Positions 12,031 through 24,993 of a DNA stretch of 64,000 nt are shown here, piece by piece. The translations under genes and the position numbers were made by a program. Where the stretch lies: NCBI GenBank assembly GCA_021292165.1, contig CM037878.1, positions 232,033,546-232,097,545 on the forward strand, given 5' to 3'. The stretch is from Shinisaurus crocodilurus. Lineage: Eukaryota; Chordata; Lepidosauria; Squamata; Shinisauridae. Each line of letters begins with the position of its first letter. Positions within the stretch are counted from its first letter, which is position 1. A model generated the notes under the pieces. It saw only the letters and a program-made list of their open reading frames with translations, did not search any database and was not told the DNA's origin.

Positions 12031-12202
12031 AATCTTCTCTTTCCAAACCAGCCTCTCCAGCCCAACACTAGGTATTCTGTGTCACCAACTGGAGATCTTA
12101 CTATTACCAATATTCAGCGGTCTGATGCAGGCTACTACATCTGCCAAGCACTCACTGTTGCTGGAAGCATTTTAGCAAAGGCTCAGTTGGAAGTTACAGA
12201 TG
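12031..12202 (+). CDS. ROBO2: ROBO2 exon, second half of Ig4
   Basis: The 172-bp exon follows TTCTTTGCAG in phase 0 and ends at GATG/GTAAGA, leaving one base of a split Val codon. It encodes 57 residues from [17 protein letters not shown] to AQLEVTD. The hallmark DAGYYICQA carries the second Ig cysteine, completing the fourth Ig domain begun at 9224. The reading frame is clean. Its 3' neighbour begins with a tandem acceptor, so the residues joined to EVTD can vary (see the exon at 19964). Confidence 0.96.
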
Positions 12203-12371
12203 GTAAGAAATAAGATTTGTGTTGTGTTATGTCTATGTCACAAAATAATTTGGGGGCTATTAGGTATGGGCATCTGTGATGGGGAAAAAAAACATTTTCT
12301 GGGATATATTTTGATACCCCAGCTGTTTATAATTAACCTGGCATTGATTGGCTTGTTTCTCACTCATTGCA

Positions 12372-12418
<47 letters not shown>
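12372..12418. repeat. ATT microsatellite
   Basis: About fifteen uninterrupted ATT units sit directly at the 3' tail of an antisense L2 fragment, the usual place for LINE-tail-derived microsatellites. Confidence 0.95.
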
Positions 12419-12419
12419 G

Positions 12420-12915
12420 AGGAATTTATAATCTACTTAAATAGAATTCCCAGAGCAGCCTATAAATTTAAAATACAATAAAACAAATTTAAAATATACA
12501 CAAATATACTAAAAACAGTAAAATCACTGGGAGAAGCATAAAAACAACAAACCCAGCAAAGAAAAAAACCAAAAGAACTTGAATTTAAAAGCCTGAATTT
12601 TTAAAAAAAATAGTCTTAAAACAAGAAAAACACGGAAATTAATTCAATGTAGGTGCCACGCAAACCTTCCCCAAGAGAGCATTCCACAATCGGGGCACCA
12701 TCACTGAAAAGGCCTTTTCCCCAATAGCAGTATACCTCGGATGGTGCGGAAGACGGGGCCTCTTAGGAGGATCTTAGTGTACAGACAGACACATGTGAAG
12801 ACAAGCGATCCTTCAGGTACCCTGGTCCCTAATTGTAAAGGGCTTAAAAGGTCAAAACTGGTTCTTTGAATTGAGCCCCACTTAGCAATCTATGGACTGA
12901 GTTCAGAATTGATTT
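12420..12915 (-). mobile_element. L2-type LINE, 3' end fragment
   Basis: Read on the minus strand, the stretch encodes decayed L2 C-terminal motifs (KAFS-like, LWNALL-like segments around 12680-12720) followed by an A-rich 3' tail that merges into the ATT repeat. It is truncated at the 5' side and has no open frame. Confidence 0.7.
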
Positions 12916-15900
12916 ATCAAAGCAGACAACACATCTAATCTGGAGGTTACCAGAACATGGATAGCTGGGACAAGTTATCCTATCCTCTCATTCAGTAACT
13001 GACTGATAAACCTCCAGCTAAGTGGTGATTGTTAAGGAATATCTGTGTCTTGACAGAGAGTTAGTCATTTCCTACCCTGTTTCTCCTAAGTAATTAATTA
13101 TTCTACTGGAAGAACCAGCTTCAAACCTAACTTCCCCAATGGCTGGTCCCAAATCTGCTAGTGCCACTAAGCCCAGCCCTCAAGCCTGACTGTCCAAGAA
13201 GTCCAAAGTAAAATCCTCTGTCCAAAGATGAGATTATCCTATGTTGGTGCTGGTGTGGGAGGGAGTGGAGAGAGAAATCACCAGTCTTAGGGAAAATGCT
13301 GGCCATTGTGATTCATAGCAAGATGCAAATATGCTAATTCTTAGCTTGATAAAAAATTAAGTATAAAATCCCTGTCAGTAAAACTACTATCACTGCAAAG
13401 CCAGAGTTAAACACTTTTACTTATCATCTTTTAGTTTCTAAATTGTATTTTCATTAATGCCTTTGTCTTTACCAGTGAAAATGCCTTCTCACCACTTGCC
13501 TAGTTACTTGGAAAACACTACTGCTCTGAAGTGTGTATACTGTTGTTGTTGACAACACCCCATAAACAGTGATTAGGGCTCATAGACCTGCACCTGTGGT
13601 ATACTCTCTTAAGTAATCTTTTTTGAGCCCAATCCCTACCTAGAAGCTGGGTTACTTTGCAGGGTTAGCAAATTAATTCAAGGAGGAGATTTGGGGGGGG
13701 GGGCAAATCTCACAAGACACAATGTAAAATGGGACATTCTAACCTCCTCAGGTGATGAACTGTGTGATAGCACAGTCCTAGCACATCATAAATATAGACA
13801 ATACAGTATATTAATATATGTAATATTTTTAATAGAACACAATTTAAAGAGGGTCTGAAAATATATTCATGATTGCAGATTTAACTTCAGTGAATCATGT
13901 GACAAAGAAGCAAATGCAAGTCATTATGGTATTGTTGATATTATAAGAAACCCTCAAGCCATTGTGTTTTGTAGCCAAGTAAATAAATGAGCATACATTG
14001 GTTTAGTACTTAGATCTGTGACCTGTGACTAGGAATGTACAGATTTTTTAAAATCCATTCCGTCTGTGTTTTGCATATTGTCAGGCGTCTTTCATTCAGT
14101 AATCTGCTCATTGACAGCACTGGATTTTTTTAAGGGATGTACAAGAATTTCTTTCCACTTCCAATAATATGCACTTTGTGCAAAGCCCCCCAAAAGTTTT
14201 TTTGAAAAAACCCTGTCTTCAAGTTAGCAGAATCCCCGCGACTCAGAAAAAGCTGGTTTGCTGCAGAATCCACAGGTTGGATTCATAGAAATCTGAACTC
14301 ATTTGAATCTGTTGCGGATTTCTCTGACACCCCTACTGTGATTCAGAAAAATTTAAGGTAACTTCCTTCACTCTGCTACAGGTGTAGCAGGCATGAGATG
14401 CAAGTCATTCAGGTCTAGATATTAAGGTAAAATCAGAGCTGTCCTATTGAAGTTAATAGGGAAATCTCAATTTTAACAGATTAATATCTATTCTTTTCTT
14501 TCTTCATGCTCTATACAGCTGAAACACAGAGATATGGATTCACTGGTTTACACAGTGCTACTTCATAGCGTTGTTCACTTACAATTTTTGCTATTCCCAA
14601 GTCAGCTCAAGTATTTTATATGTGGATTTTTGCCAAGGGGGTTTTAACAAGACATTCTGGATATTGTTGGGGTCTGGGGAAGGCTATAAGATGGAAGCCA
14701 TTGGTGAATTCTTGAAATGAAGAAAGTAAATAGAAGTAGACCAAGAGTTTAGCAAGAAATGTGGTTATGTGACATGAACTTTTTGGCTTAAAAAGGAAAT
14801 CAAAGATATGAATAGCCTCTATTCATGAGGCATTTGAGTCTCTGCAGTTCTAATGTAAGGTTAAAGCACCTTATATAGCTCTTATATAGGAACACATTTA
14901 GCAAAAGTCCCTAAAATATTCAGGGGTAATAGTAAAGCAAGGCTCATACAGTGTATAAGTAGCAATCATTTTAATATAAATGTTCTATATTTTATCTTTG
15001 ACCAAAAAAAAAAAAAAAGCCTTGTGGGGAAAACCCTCATCTAGGCTCATTCATATATATCTCGCCTAAACATTGTTACTGCTAGTATAAGGATCATCCT
15101 CATGTTATTTGGACTGTTAGTAGTACAAAAAATACTGGGAAATAGTGAAAATAATGGTTAGTACTTTGTTGCATTCTCAGACCTTAATACTATCTGCCTT
15201 AACTGACTCATTAAATACCTCCTGACAGACTTTGATGAATTTTTACTGTTAAAAATTGTTTGTTACATACAGATCTGCTTTTACATGTCCCTTAGAGACC
15301 CAAATGCACCATGAAAATATGAAAAAAGGCTAATTCTGAATAATCTGGCTTTTCACAAGCACATATTCATCATGAATGACAGGTAGAGAGGTTCAGCAGC
15401 ACGTTATGGTGGACTGAACATGGGTTTTATTCCTTTCCTTTGTTTTCCCAAAAGATGGTAGTATTTTTATGACAAGGAAAGATAATTCCTTTCTTATCCT
15501 TGCATCTTTACAAGTGTGCTGCTAGTTTCTGGAGATTAAAGCCTAACCTTCGCTCAGTGACCTCTTTAAGTCTTCCCTTTCTTTCACTCTTGATGACAAA
15601 ATGATGCATTTTCATACAATTCAAATTTACATGTAGATTAAAAGGACATTTAAAATTAATGGAAGAGCAGTATTTTCTTAAAATCTGTCTACGGGGCTGT
15701 CTGGTTCAGTGCCATGGCTGTGATTGGAATAAATAGAGCACACAAATATTGGCCAAGAAGACATTGAGCTGTTAATGTTTGCACCTGCTGGTGCTGAAAA
15801 GATTTACTACAACAGGAGCCGAAAGGAGCAAGTCAGGTTCAAGGATATCAATGATGAGAAATTCTTCTTTCAGACAGTCAAGGCTTCTGGTCTATCTTAT

Positions 15901-18900
15901 TCACTAGCATTTCTCTGTACATAAGAGAAATAATGATCTCTCCTTGATTTTCTTCCATATCTTCAAGTAGTCATTAGTAACATTAAGTGATGTACCTGCA
16001 TCAAAGAGAAACTTGTATCCAATTTCTTACACACTTAGTTATTTGTTAAGTTTATATTCTATCCATTCTCCAATGAATTCAGACCAGCATACGTGGGATT
16101 GCCTGCATTCCATCCTATTTTCATGCCTATTTTTAAAAAAGAAAGAAAACATGATTTTTGTTGACATTAATAAGAAAGGCTACTTTCCAAGGGGGATATC
16201 TAGCTTCTTACTGCAAATAAAATATTGGCACATCAGCATCACTAGTGGTAGTCATATTTTTAATTATTAGCTTTATGGTGTTTGGCTGGTGATTTTAGTT
16301 TTTCTTTGTAGCCCAGATTTTTTTCTCTTTGGTTAATGATTTAATAATAGAGGCAACTTATCATTTTCATTTTGAACACATTTTTGTTTGCTGTAGAGCA
16401 ATTTAAGTCCAATTGAAATGGCAGTACAGAATGAAAACATATGACATGAGCAGAAAAACAAGTGTTTAATGATACCATATATAGCTGTGTTTCAGTTGTT
16501 AAATTTTGTATTTTGTAGTCTTTATTGGAAATATTTTTAACTCAAGTGTTCATATGAGATGAGTATACTAACTGTGATAAAATGTGCTGAGTTGAGTGAT
16601 AATTTTGCTGATTATGGATTGTGGCAAGAACTTTCTATATATTTGAAATTCTGATATACACCATACACCGAGCCACCATACATTCTCTCACTCTCTCTCT
16701 CATGGAAAATGAAATTATTTTTAAAAATTAAGAGAGCCTGGGCAATTTTCTTCAAAGGAAAACTAGGTAAGCATCTCAGTCTTATAATAATACATTATGC
16801 AAATATACTTAAAGCTTCAATATACCTGTCAGCATGAGTTTAATATAGAAAATGCAATTATTAACTCTATACAGTTTAGCTTTTTCAGTGCACTTGAATA
16901 TTAAAAACCAATCTTGGTTTCCTCCAACTTATTCATTATTCACTGTTGGCAGAATTTATTGTTGTTTTGTACTTTTTGCTCTCTGGACCTATAATTGTTC
17001 TATATGTAGGTAAACCATACTTCATATTTAAAAGGTAGAGTTTTTAAAAGACTAGTTATGTTCCCTTTATTGGTTCATTTTCAAAATGTATTGAATACAG
17101 CTATATGGAACAAGTCTTCATGATGAATCTCTTCTGTGAATAACTAAAATATTCTAACAAAACCTATGCAAATTTAAAGACATTGCACATAGGTTGTACA
17201 AGTTATAGTTATGAAGCCAATATAGTTGTTCACAGATCACTGGAAACCCTAAGTGTTCATTTAACCTTTAGCCTTAGTGTCTTGGAAACCTGTAGTAGTC
17301 TTTCACCCATAACATCCTTGAAAATGAAGATTCCTTCTGGCCAGGAGACTTTCAATTACTTTATTGATCAGTTGCATTTAAAGGATTATGATCTACTCAT
17401 TTGGACGGTAAAAACTAATTAGATGCCAAAGATGCTGTCTTTAAAAACTAGGCTTTCAAAATACTAACTGTATAACTTATCTCAAAACTAATGTCTTTAC
17501 AAATAAGTAAAGATAAATGGCTATCATTATAAATGGAACTTAGACTTTTTGTTTAAAGATAAAGCTGTAACTGCTGCTCTCCTATATAACCTATGGTGGG
17601 TTCCTATAAGCTTTTCCATTTTCACCTTAATAGACTTGCTAAAGGTATCTTGACAATGTAAACCAGACATACTATTTCTTTCTTTTTTGTTGTTTTCTTA
17701 AATTCCAAGTAAGATACTCCATAACTCCTAAACTATATATACAATATCCAAGAGAAAACATTTAAGTTCAGTATCAAGATTGTTTAATCTAAAAATGGTA
17801 GCTTAACACTCTCTGTTTTTTGGATGTATGGATAGTAGAGTAATCTGCAATCCTGAGGACTATGCATGCTAGGATTTCCTATAGCAGACAATGGGTATTG
17901 GCTGATCTGAGAGATCTACAGTTGTTGTGGTAATGCAGCAGAGAGAGAATACATACTTCAGTTAAAGACATTTCAATTTATTATAGAACGTTTCTACAGG
18001 CCAGTTCAGATGTCCTGATAAGGCAGAATTCTTTAGCATTCTGGATTATCTGGAACAAGCAATCATGGTAGTGCATGTTACTTGATCACTTCCACTTGGC
18101 TCCTCCTTCAAGTGGGAGCAACTAAACAAACAGGGAACCTCCATCTGAACTGGGATGTCTGGCATGTTCCTCTCCTAACAAGTAAGAATCATAACAAACC
18201 CTGGTTTATGATTTTGTTAATAGAACAAGCCAGAGATTGGGCATAATGCTAAACAAATCTTGTACATAGGTTCCCTGGTTTGTTTAGCTTCTCCTGCAGC
18301 CAAGAGCAGTGATCAAGCAGCATGCACCTGCATGCTTGCTTGTTTACAATAGCCCAGAATTCTAAACAATTCTGGTTTGCCATGACATGTGAGCCAGGCC
18401 TATGTCACCTACAGTATACCCAATTTAGAGATTGGTGTAATTTTGTTCCATTCAGTGCTGATTTAAATTGGCTGCTATTGCAGTCTTTAAGTTCAGAATG
18501 CTTTCATTTAGATTCTGTCTGAATACTATGGATATATAAGTAACTGAGGAAATGTTACAATGTAATTACATTTAACATCAAGGAACAATCTAATTTCATT
18601 TCTATAATATGATGTTTGACTTTTTAGTGATGCAGGAAGCAAAGCTATATTTTTTTGCTTACCAGATGGCACAGGGAATACATTCAGCAGCAGAATTATT
18701 TATGAAAAACTGTTCTTGCAAGAAAAGTGAACATGAGCATCTACCTCATCTTTGAGATATCTGACTGGTAGCAGAATGAACCATATATGCAGCTGGGCAC
18801 TTATACATCACAGAATCTTTTATAAAGTAACTCAAGCATACAAATGTATAAATTTAAGAGAGAGATAAATTTAAGAGTTCATAGTTTTAAAATGTGATGA

Positions 18901-19329
18901 AAAGATCTGATGTATAGGCAGTAAGACAGTTTGATTAAATATGAATTATTCCTCACGAGTGCAGTTCATTCAATTAACTGATTAAAAAGGTGTTCTGTGT
19001 GTGATACTTAGAAATGATGCTTTTGTTGATGAATGCATTGAAGAATAACTAGAGGAAAGGTCTGACTTATTCAGCTATTAATTGATTGTCAGTGATTGGC
19101 AAGTGTGTTATTTTTTTCTAGTCATCCAGTTTAGGAAACAGAGGCTAAGTGACCCATGGATTTTTTTACTTTTTTATTTAAGCGCCATATTTTTTAATTC
19201 CACCCCATATTAGAACCAGGTTTTGTTTTTGTTTTTCTAAAAGCAGTTTACTATTTGGGGAGCAAGGCTGTTTGAGAAAGACACTTCTAAATTCCCATAG
19301 TGTTCATAGAATTATAGGCTATTTGTTGT

Positions 19330-19430
19330 TGTTTGATGTTTTTAATGTATTTTATATCCTGGTTGTAAGCCACCTTGTGAGGGCCATGCCCTAAAAGGTG
19401 GCTTAAATATATTTAAATGAATAAATAATG
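19330..19430 (+). mobile_element. L2-type LINE 3' tail
   Basis: TTGTAAGCCACCTTG and a tail ending ATGAATAAATAA match the 3' untranslated end seen in other L2 copies of the window. Only the last 100 bp remain. Confidence 0.55.
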
Positions 19431-19963
19431 GTTCTTTAGATGCAGGATGTTATGGGTTCTCTTCTGCCATAGGTAGAAGGAAAAATAGTTGGTAGTGCTA
19501 TTCAAGATACATTTACAAGAGCTTGTACATTAGTTCACATGCTATAATTGGTAAGATTTATACAGTTCTCATTCTTATGCTTGTGCCAGATTTTCTCATG
19601 CAAGGTGGAAAACGTTTCTTCCAGATACATAAGACACCTTTCAATCCAACCCCATATTTTTACACAACCACTGATCTATGTGCTGATTGGTATTAGCGTT
19701 ATAGCTGCTTTTCTATAAATAACTTGATTATTTTTACAGTTTTATCCAAGTCTTTCTCCAGAAATCTAAGTGAATATTAGTGAATAATAATACTCACAGA
19801 ATATTATTTCCATGCTTAGCTGTTCCTGTATATAGGTATTACAACAAATTTAATGTTTCATTTTCTAGAAAAAAAAAATCAGGATGTTGGCATCTGTACT
19901 ATGTCATAAACATGGTAGAAGATGTGTAGTTGTACAGTTTAACTTAAATTTGTTCTTATTCAG

Positions 19964-20169
19964 TTTTAACAGATAGGCCTCCACCCATCATTCTCCAGGG
20001 ACCTGTAAACCAGACATTGGCAATAGATGGAACAGCTTTGCTGAAGTGCAAGGCTACAGGTGACCCAATGCCTGTTATCAGCTGGTTAAAGGAAGGATTC
20101 ACTTTCCTGGGCAGAGATCCAAGGACATCTATACAGGACCAAGGAACCTTGCAAATTAAACCTTTACGA
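19964..20169 (+). CDS. ROBO2: ROBO2 exon, first half of Ig5, with tandem acceptor
   Basis: With the upstream acceptor (CAG at 19961-19963) the exon is 206 bp and starts VLTDRPPPIILQG; it ends TLQIKPLR at CGA/GTGAGT in phase 0. The first Ig5 cysteine (LLKCKA) and tryptophan (ISWLKEG) are visible. The first nine bases, TTTTAACAG, themselves end in AG. Use of the second AG at 19971-19972 would start the exon at 19973, remove exactly three codons and keep frame, giving EVTD-DRPPP. Three YCAY tetramers lie just downstream (19981-19991). I annotate the long form because it matches the canonical ROBO2 sequence as I recall it. Confidence 0.95.
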
Positions 20170-20734
20170 GTGAGTGTGATATGCTATAATTAGTATAATA
20201 ACATGTTTATCATCCTGAAATCAGGAGACTTGTAGTTAAATGAGAGGCATTTAATTATTCATTGAATATAATTCAAGTACTGGTACTCACATACTTAAAA
20301 CTATTTTGTGGGTTGTGGCTATAAAACTGCTACCATCAAAACACTTTTCGAGAAAGTTCTGATCATGCAAGACAGGTTGTCATTCTCACCTATGGAAGGA
20401 AAAAAGTACCCCATGCATTAAGAATTCAGGGGGGTGGGATGGTAATACCCTCCTCCCATGTTTCAAGCCACATTCTCAGGTCAATTTATCTCATTCTAAG
20501 ATATAAAAAAGATACTGTAACACATGCTCTTAAAATACATTGCTTTTTTGGTATTTAATCCTGAATAAACTCAAGAACAAACCTTTGAAATGTTCATGTT
20601 GCCTTCTCATCCCAACTGAAAATTCTTGCCCTCCCTACAAAAAACCTAAGCTGCTTTCTCTTATATAACTAATAGGTCCTGGATTGCTGCCTTATGCTTA
20701 TTCATGCTTATGCCTTATTTATTGAGTGATTAAT

Positions 20735-21330
20735 TTGATTTGTACTCTGCCTTGCTACCAAAAAATGGCACTCAAGATGGCTTACAGGCATAATTACAAT
20801 TGATTAAAACAATAACATACATTAAAATACAATAAAAAACAGAACAATTACAGAATAAAAAATAAGAACAGCACCCAATTCAGCATACCCAAAAGCCTTC
20901 TTGAATAAAGCAGTATTTGGCTGCCATCAGAAGGATAGCAGAGAGGGAGTGAACCTTGGCAGGGAGTTCCACAGCCTGGGAGCAGCCACTGAAAATACCC
21001 TCTCTCGGATTGCCACCTAACATGCCTCTGTAGGCAGCAGTCTCAAAGGTAGGGCCGGTGCTACCATTAGGCCAACTAGGCAGCTGCCTAGGGTGCAGGG
21101 CTAAAGGGGGCGCCAGAAATAGGGAGGGAGGGCTCAAGTGGGAAGGGGGGGGCGCTAAGTATCTGATCTTGCCTAGGGCACCAAACTGCACCAAACTGCC
21201 TTGCACCGGCCCTGCTCAAAGGCAGGCCTCTCCAGAAGACCTTAAGGACCAGGCAGGCTCATATAGGAGAAGCTGGTCTTTCGCTATAGAAGAGCGCCTC
21301 CCACCGTAGACAGATACTGCCCCTGTCCAG
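20735..21330 (-). mobile_element. L2-type LINE, 3' end fragment carrying a hAT MITE
   Basis: Minus-strand L2 C-terminal region and A-rich 3' tail (AAATAATACATT-type sequence near 20800-20870, GGAGTTCCACAGCCTGGGAG at 20955-20975). It is interrupted at 21050-21214 by a hAT MITE and resumes after the target duplication. Confidence 0.7.
21050..21214. mobile_element. hAT-type MITE nested in L2
   Basis: The ends read TAGGGCCGGTGC and GCACCGGCCCTG and are inverted complements. Identical 8-bp duplications CTCAAAGG flank it at 21042-21049 and 21215-21222, the hallmark of hAT transposition. The interior GCTGCCTAGGGTGC pairs with a matching segment near 21170, so it folds back. A truncated relative starts near 40660. 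Confidence 0.85.
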
Positions 21331-21410
21331 TTCCTGGCTAGAATTGTGCCGCTTGCATAACACCAGTGAATTAGATGAAATAAGTGTTGAGATAGTTACT
21401 TAGGGCACAA

Positions 21411-21866
21411 TTCCATGCCCTTTAAGGGAGCACTTCAATGTTGTAGCACTCTGAATATCCAGTGCTCTGCCAGCATACACGGAGCAGAAAGAACAACAGA
21501 GGCGATCTTCGTCCTCCTCGTTGTTGTTGTTTTGTCTAGAAGGGCATGTGAGTCCATCTAGAGAGGTCATGCTTCTGGCAGTAGGACAGGGGCTGGAGAG
21601 GCAACAGGATTACTGTGGATCCCAGCCTCTCCTCTTCCCTCTCCCCCCACAGGAACAACTCCTTTTCTAACTCCACAAAGTTGCTTCTGCAACCTGGGGA
21701 AGCAACCACTGCAGCAGCTGCGAGGGCATGGGAGAAGGGGTTGGGGGGAGGGATCAAATCTCAGAGTTCCCCTCCTGAGGTCGTAGAAGTGTCAGCTTCG
21801 GCAAGGGGAATCCAAAAAATCCTATGGTCCCTGGAACACTTTCCCAGGGACCATAGGATTGCTCTC
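21411..21866. mobile_element. probable nonautonomous DNA transposon, about 456 bp
   Basis: The left end AGGGCACAATTCCATG and right end CCATAGGATTGCTCTCT are imperfect inverted complements related to the other GGCACAATCCTA-ended elements at 47979 and 55551. Interior is GC-rich, with no gene. The target duplication is not clear. Confidence 0.5.
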
Positions 21867-22237
21867 TTGATTTACTTTTGCAAAATAAGCTATTTGTGGA
21901 TACACAATACTCCTGTCACAAGAATGTATTTAACGAAATTAATAATGCACTTGAAGATATTTTCGCAGATCCTGGTTAGATGGAAAACCTTGGTTAACCT
22001 TAATGATAATTAACCAGGGTAAATGGGGAAGGTGAGAGAATTTGCTCTGGGGAAAGGAAGGGCTACAGGGAAGCAGCATGCATTCTAGAGGCTGCATTAG
22101 CCACTGTGTGAAAGAAAAGAGTGGCTTAATCCATTGTTTATCCCTCCTGCTCAGCAAATTCAGAAGAATGTTTTATTCCTATTAAAAGTAATTGCCATAG
22201 AAAAAATAACATTACAGTTCTGCAAGTGAAGGTTGTT

Positions 22238-22335
22238 CTGAGAATAAAATGGAGAGGAGGAGGAGGATTATGTAAGCCACCTTAGGTTCCTTGAAGGAAA
22301 ACGGTGGGGTATAAATATAATAAATAAATAAATAC
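22238..22335 (+). mobile_element. SINE 3' half with ATAAATAAA tail
   Basis: GAGAATAAAATGGAGAGGAGG, GGATTATGTAAGCC and a tail of ATAAATAAATAA match the 3' half of the complete SINE at 40052-40320. The tRNA-derived head is missing. Confidence 0.75.
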
Positions 22336-22345
22336 ACTGCAGTAT

Positions 22346-22474
22346 GTTGTCTCCAGGTAGGACTGGAAAAAACCCTGCATGAAACCCTGGAGAGGCACTG
22401 CCAGTCAGTGTCGAAAATACTGGGCTTGATGGACCAAAAGTATGACTCGGTATAAGGCAGCTTCCTATGTTCCT
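22346..22474 (+). mobile_element. tRNA-derived SINE, 3' portion
   Basis: The stretch from GTCTCCAGGTAGGACTGG to GGCAGCTTCCTATGTTCCT matches the body and 3' end of the complete element at 56657-56846. The promoter-bearing head is absent. Confidence 0.8.
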
Positions 22475-23707
22475 ACCAGTATATGCTGTCTGGTTGGTAA
22501 TTGTATAGCTAGTGGCAAATAATTCATATAGAATGCATACATTGCATGGATATAAAATACACAGATAGATACCTATAAAACTCACTAAGGGTAACTATAG
22601 ATATTGCATTCACAGTTAACATTTTAGTGCAAGTACTGTTTACTTGCGTCAGCAGTAGAGTGCTAACACTTACTTTTATTATCACGCTTTTTTCCCATCC
22701 CCACCTCATAAATAGGCAGCTTTAGTGTACGAAAATGAAAGGCTATTTTGTTTCCTGCCACTATCTCATCAGAGCTCGTAAATGAATTGTTAACCTCCTT
22801 GGAACAAAATGGAATTTATTAAAAAATGTATGCTTTCCTTGAGTAAACAATTTATCCTCCCTCTCAAGGCTAAAGGCAGATTTGGGCCATGAAGGTTAAT
22901 GCGTTTTTACTGTAGAGCTGGATTAAAGAATGCGCTTGAATAGTCAAGATTCCCCAGTAGTGTTAGAAAGCAGCAATTAAAGGTGGGAGCTTGGTGATTT
23001 CAAACAAACTTTCAGAGCATTGATGATGGGTTTCTGGTGAGAATACACATGCCAGAAGCTTGTAGGATACCTGTCTGCATCCAGCTATGGGAACACCCAA
23101 ATGTAAGGTCAGTCATGCAAGTCTATTAATCGCTTTTTTAGAGACCCATGATCTATAAAAGAGACTAAAATAAAATGATTCAAGATTGGAACAGAATGTC
23201 AACCAAAGCGTAAATAGGTTTAAATCATGCAGATCTTTGGATAGTTCACCCATATGTAAAAATGTTCCTTCAAAAAATTGGCGCTTCTGTCTTGCAGCTG
23301 AATGTATATTCAGTCTGAAAAAACCTGGAAAAATGGGTGAGTGTGACATATTAGTTAAACAAATCCAGAGATGTTTATGAATTTGAAACAGAAGATTAAA
23401 TTTTGCCCTTAAATAGGTTTCCTGCAGTGCCTATGTTTAACAACCTTAATTCTTTAGGGTAGGCACATCTTCAGGGAAAATTAGATCATCTTCTTTAAAA
23501 CACTGAAAAAATAACCTTACCTTTTCCTCTCATGATGGCTTCAGACATCAATTTTCACAGAGACAGAAAACTTACTGTGGTGAACATAAAAACCACATGG
23601 TGAGGAGAGGTTTACCACATATAATCACTTGATCAGAGAAATTTAGGGAAGAAAGTGGGTAATTGAAGAAAAATAAAACGCGCCTTAACATAGTAGACAC
23701 TCTAGAT

Positions 23708-23964
23708 CACGGGTTCTCAACCAGGGGGGAATTCCCCCCAGGGGGGGATTTTAGGGTTTCAGGGAGGGAATTGGGACCACAGACTCAAACTGTTGGAATA
23801 TTGATCTTTCTACAAATTACAATGCTACAGATCGTACATAATCTACAGGAGATCACACCTTATTGTATGGCACAGATTAAGTCAGACAATCTTGGAAAGG
23901 GGGGAATGACATTTTGACATATGGTGAAAGGGGTGCATGGGGCAAAAAAGGTTGAGAACCACTG
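23708..23964. mobile_element. hAT-type nonautonomous transposon
   Basis: The ends CACGGGTTCTCAACC and GGTTGAGAACCACTG are inverted complements typical of Charlie-like hAT elements. Perfect 8-bp duplications CTCTAGAT flank it at 23700-23707 and 23965-23972. The interior has no transposase. Confidence 0.9.
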
Positions 23965-24377
23965 CTCTAGATATCTCAGGTTATTGGCCTCCCATATTGT
24001 TGAGTTCCACTGTGATAAGTTACCACTCCATAAATAGTCATCTATATTTGCCCAAAGTCTTCCTTTCTTTACTACTCTTAGGGCCAATTGCATAGCTAGC
24101 TGGCTTTAAAAAATAAAAATTAAATTAAAAAATCATTTTCTCCAGCTTTCTATGTAAGTTGAGCAATAATCAGATCTGCTGAACTGTGTCATGACTAAAA
24201 GGCAATCAGCTGACATTCATAATTCTACTTAGGTTGATTAGAATCAAACTTAATAGATCATTCTCAAATTGAAAGAATAATGGTTATTTAATTATGATCT
24301 GACTACTGTTTTGTTCTCATGAACAACTAGATAAACCTATGGTAAAGGGAGGGATTATTTAGTTCTTCAAAAGAAGT

Positions 24378-24378
<1 letters not shown>

Positions 24379-24413
<35 letters not shown>
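24379..24413. repeat. GT microsatellite
   Basis: About seventeen GT units without interruption. Confidence 0.95.
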
Positions 24414-24415
<2 letters not shown>

Positions 24416-24857
24416 ACAATGTTACATTAATCTACATATTTTGTTCCCCTTAATTATATTCTCACAAACATCTATTTGATGCATAACTCCATACTAACTA
24501 CTGGTTGCTAAAACTGCATGTAAATTCATATTCAGGATATGAATGCATAAGAATCCTGTGTTCCATATTCCAGACAGGGAGTGATACTGGTTTATATTTT
24601 GGTTAGGTTCAGAAGTAACACAGTTATTTTTGAGTTTCCATTAAGATTTGACTCTCCTTCCATGACCTTACTGCCTCAACAAACTTAGGAATACATCAAG
24701 CCACCTTTCTTTGCAGTGTATTGCTGTAAGGCAATTCAACACCACTCTGCAAAGGAATATGAATGGCTCCCTATACCAAAAACGGGGCCTATGATTGAGG
24801 GATATTAATTACTGATAGCAGGTGGTCAAATAAAATGTTGGTTTCTCACATTTTGTG

Positions 24858-24993
24858 CAGGGGTAGGGAACCAGTGCCCTCCAGAGGTTTTGAGCTACAG
24901 TACCCATAATTCCTGACCATTGGTCATGTTGGCTAGAGCTGATAGGAGTTGTTGTCCAAAACTTCTGGAAGGCACCTGATTTCTTACCCCTTG
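24858..24993. mobile_element. hAT-like foldback MITE
   Basis: CAGGGGTAGGGAACC opens the element, and the complementary run ends TTACCCCTTG; the interior arms ACTCCTATCAGC-type and CCAGAGGTTTTGAG / CCAAAACTTCTGG pair. It resembles the element at 59733-60412. No clear 8-bp duplication is left. Confidence 0.65.

Larger units (their letters stand above)
12203..19963 (+). other. ROBO2 intron between Ig4 and Ig5
   Basis: This 7.8-kb intron has donor GTAAGA and acceptor TTCTTATTCAG. It carries an ATT microsatellite and an L2 fragment at its 5' end and an L2-type tail near 19330-19430. From 12916 to 19320 I see no gene; around 14030-14340 there is a decayed repeat-like stretch and a poly-A run at 15003-15018, otherwise only AT-rich sequence. 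Confidence 0.8.

Noticed and set aside
21615..22013. 132-residue open frame as a gene
   Set aside because: It runs across the right border of a nonautonomous DNA element into unrelated intron; composition is low-complexity.
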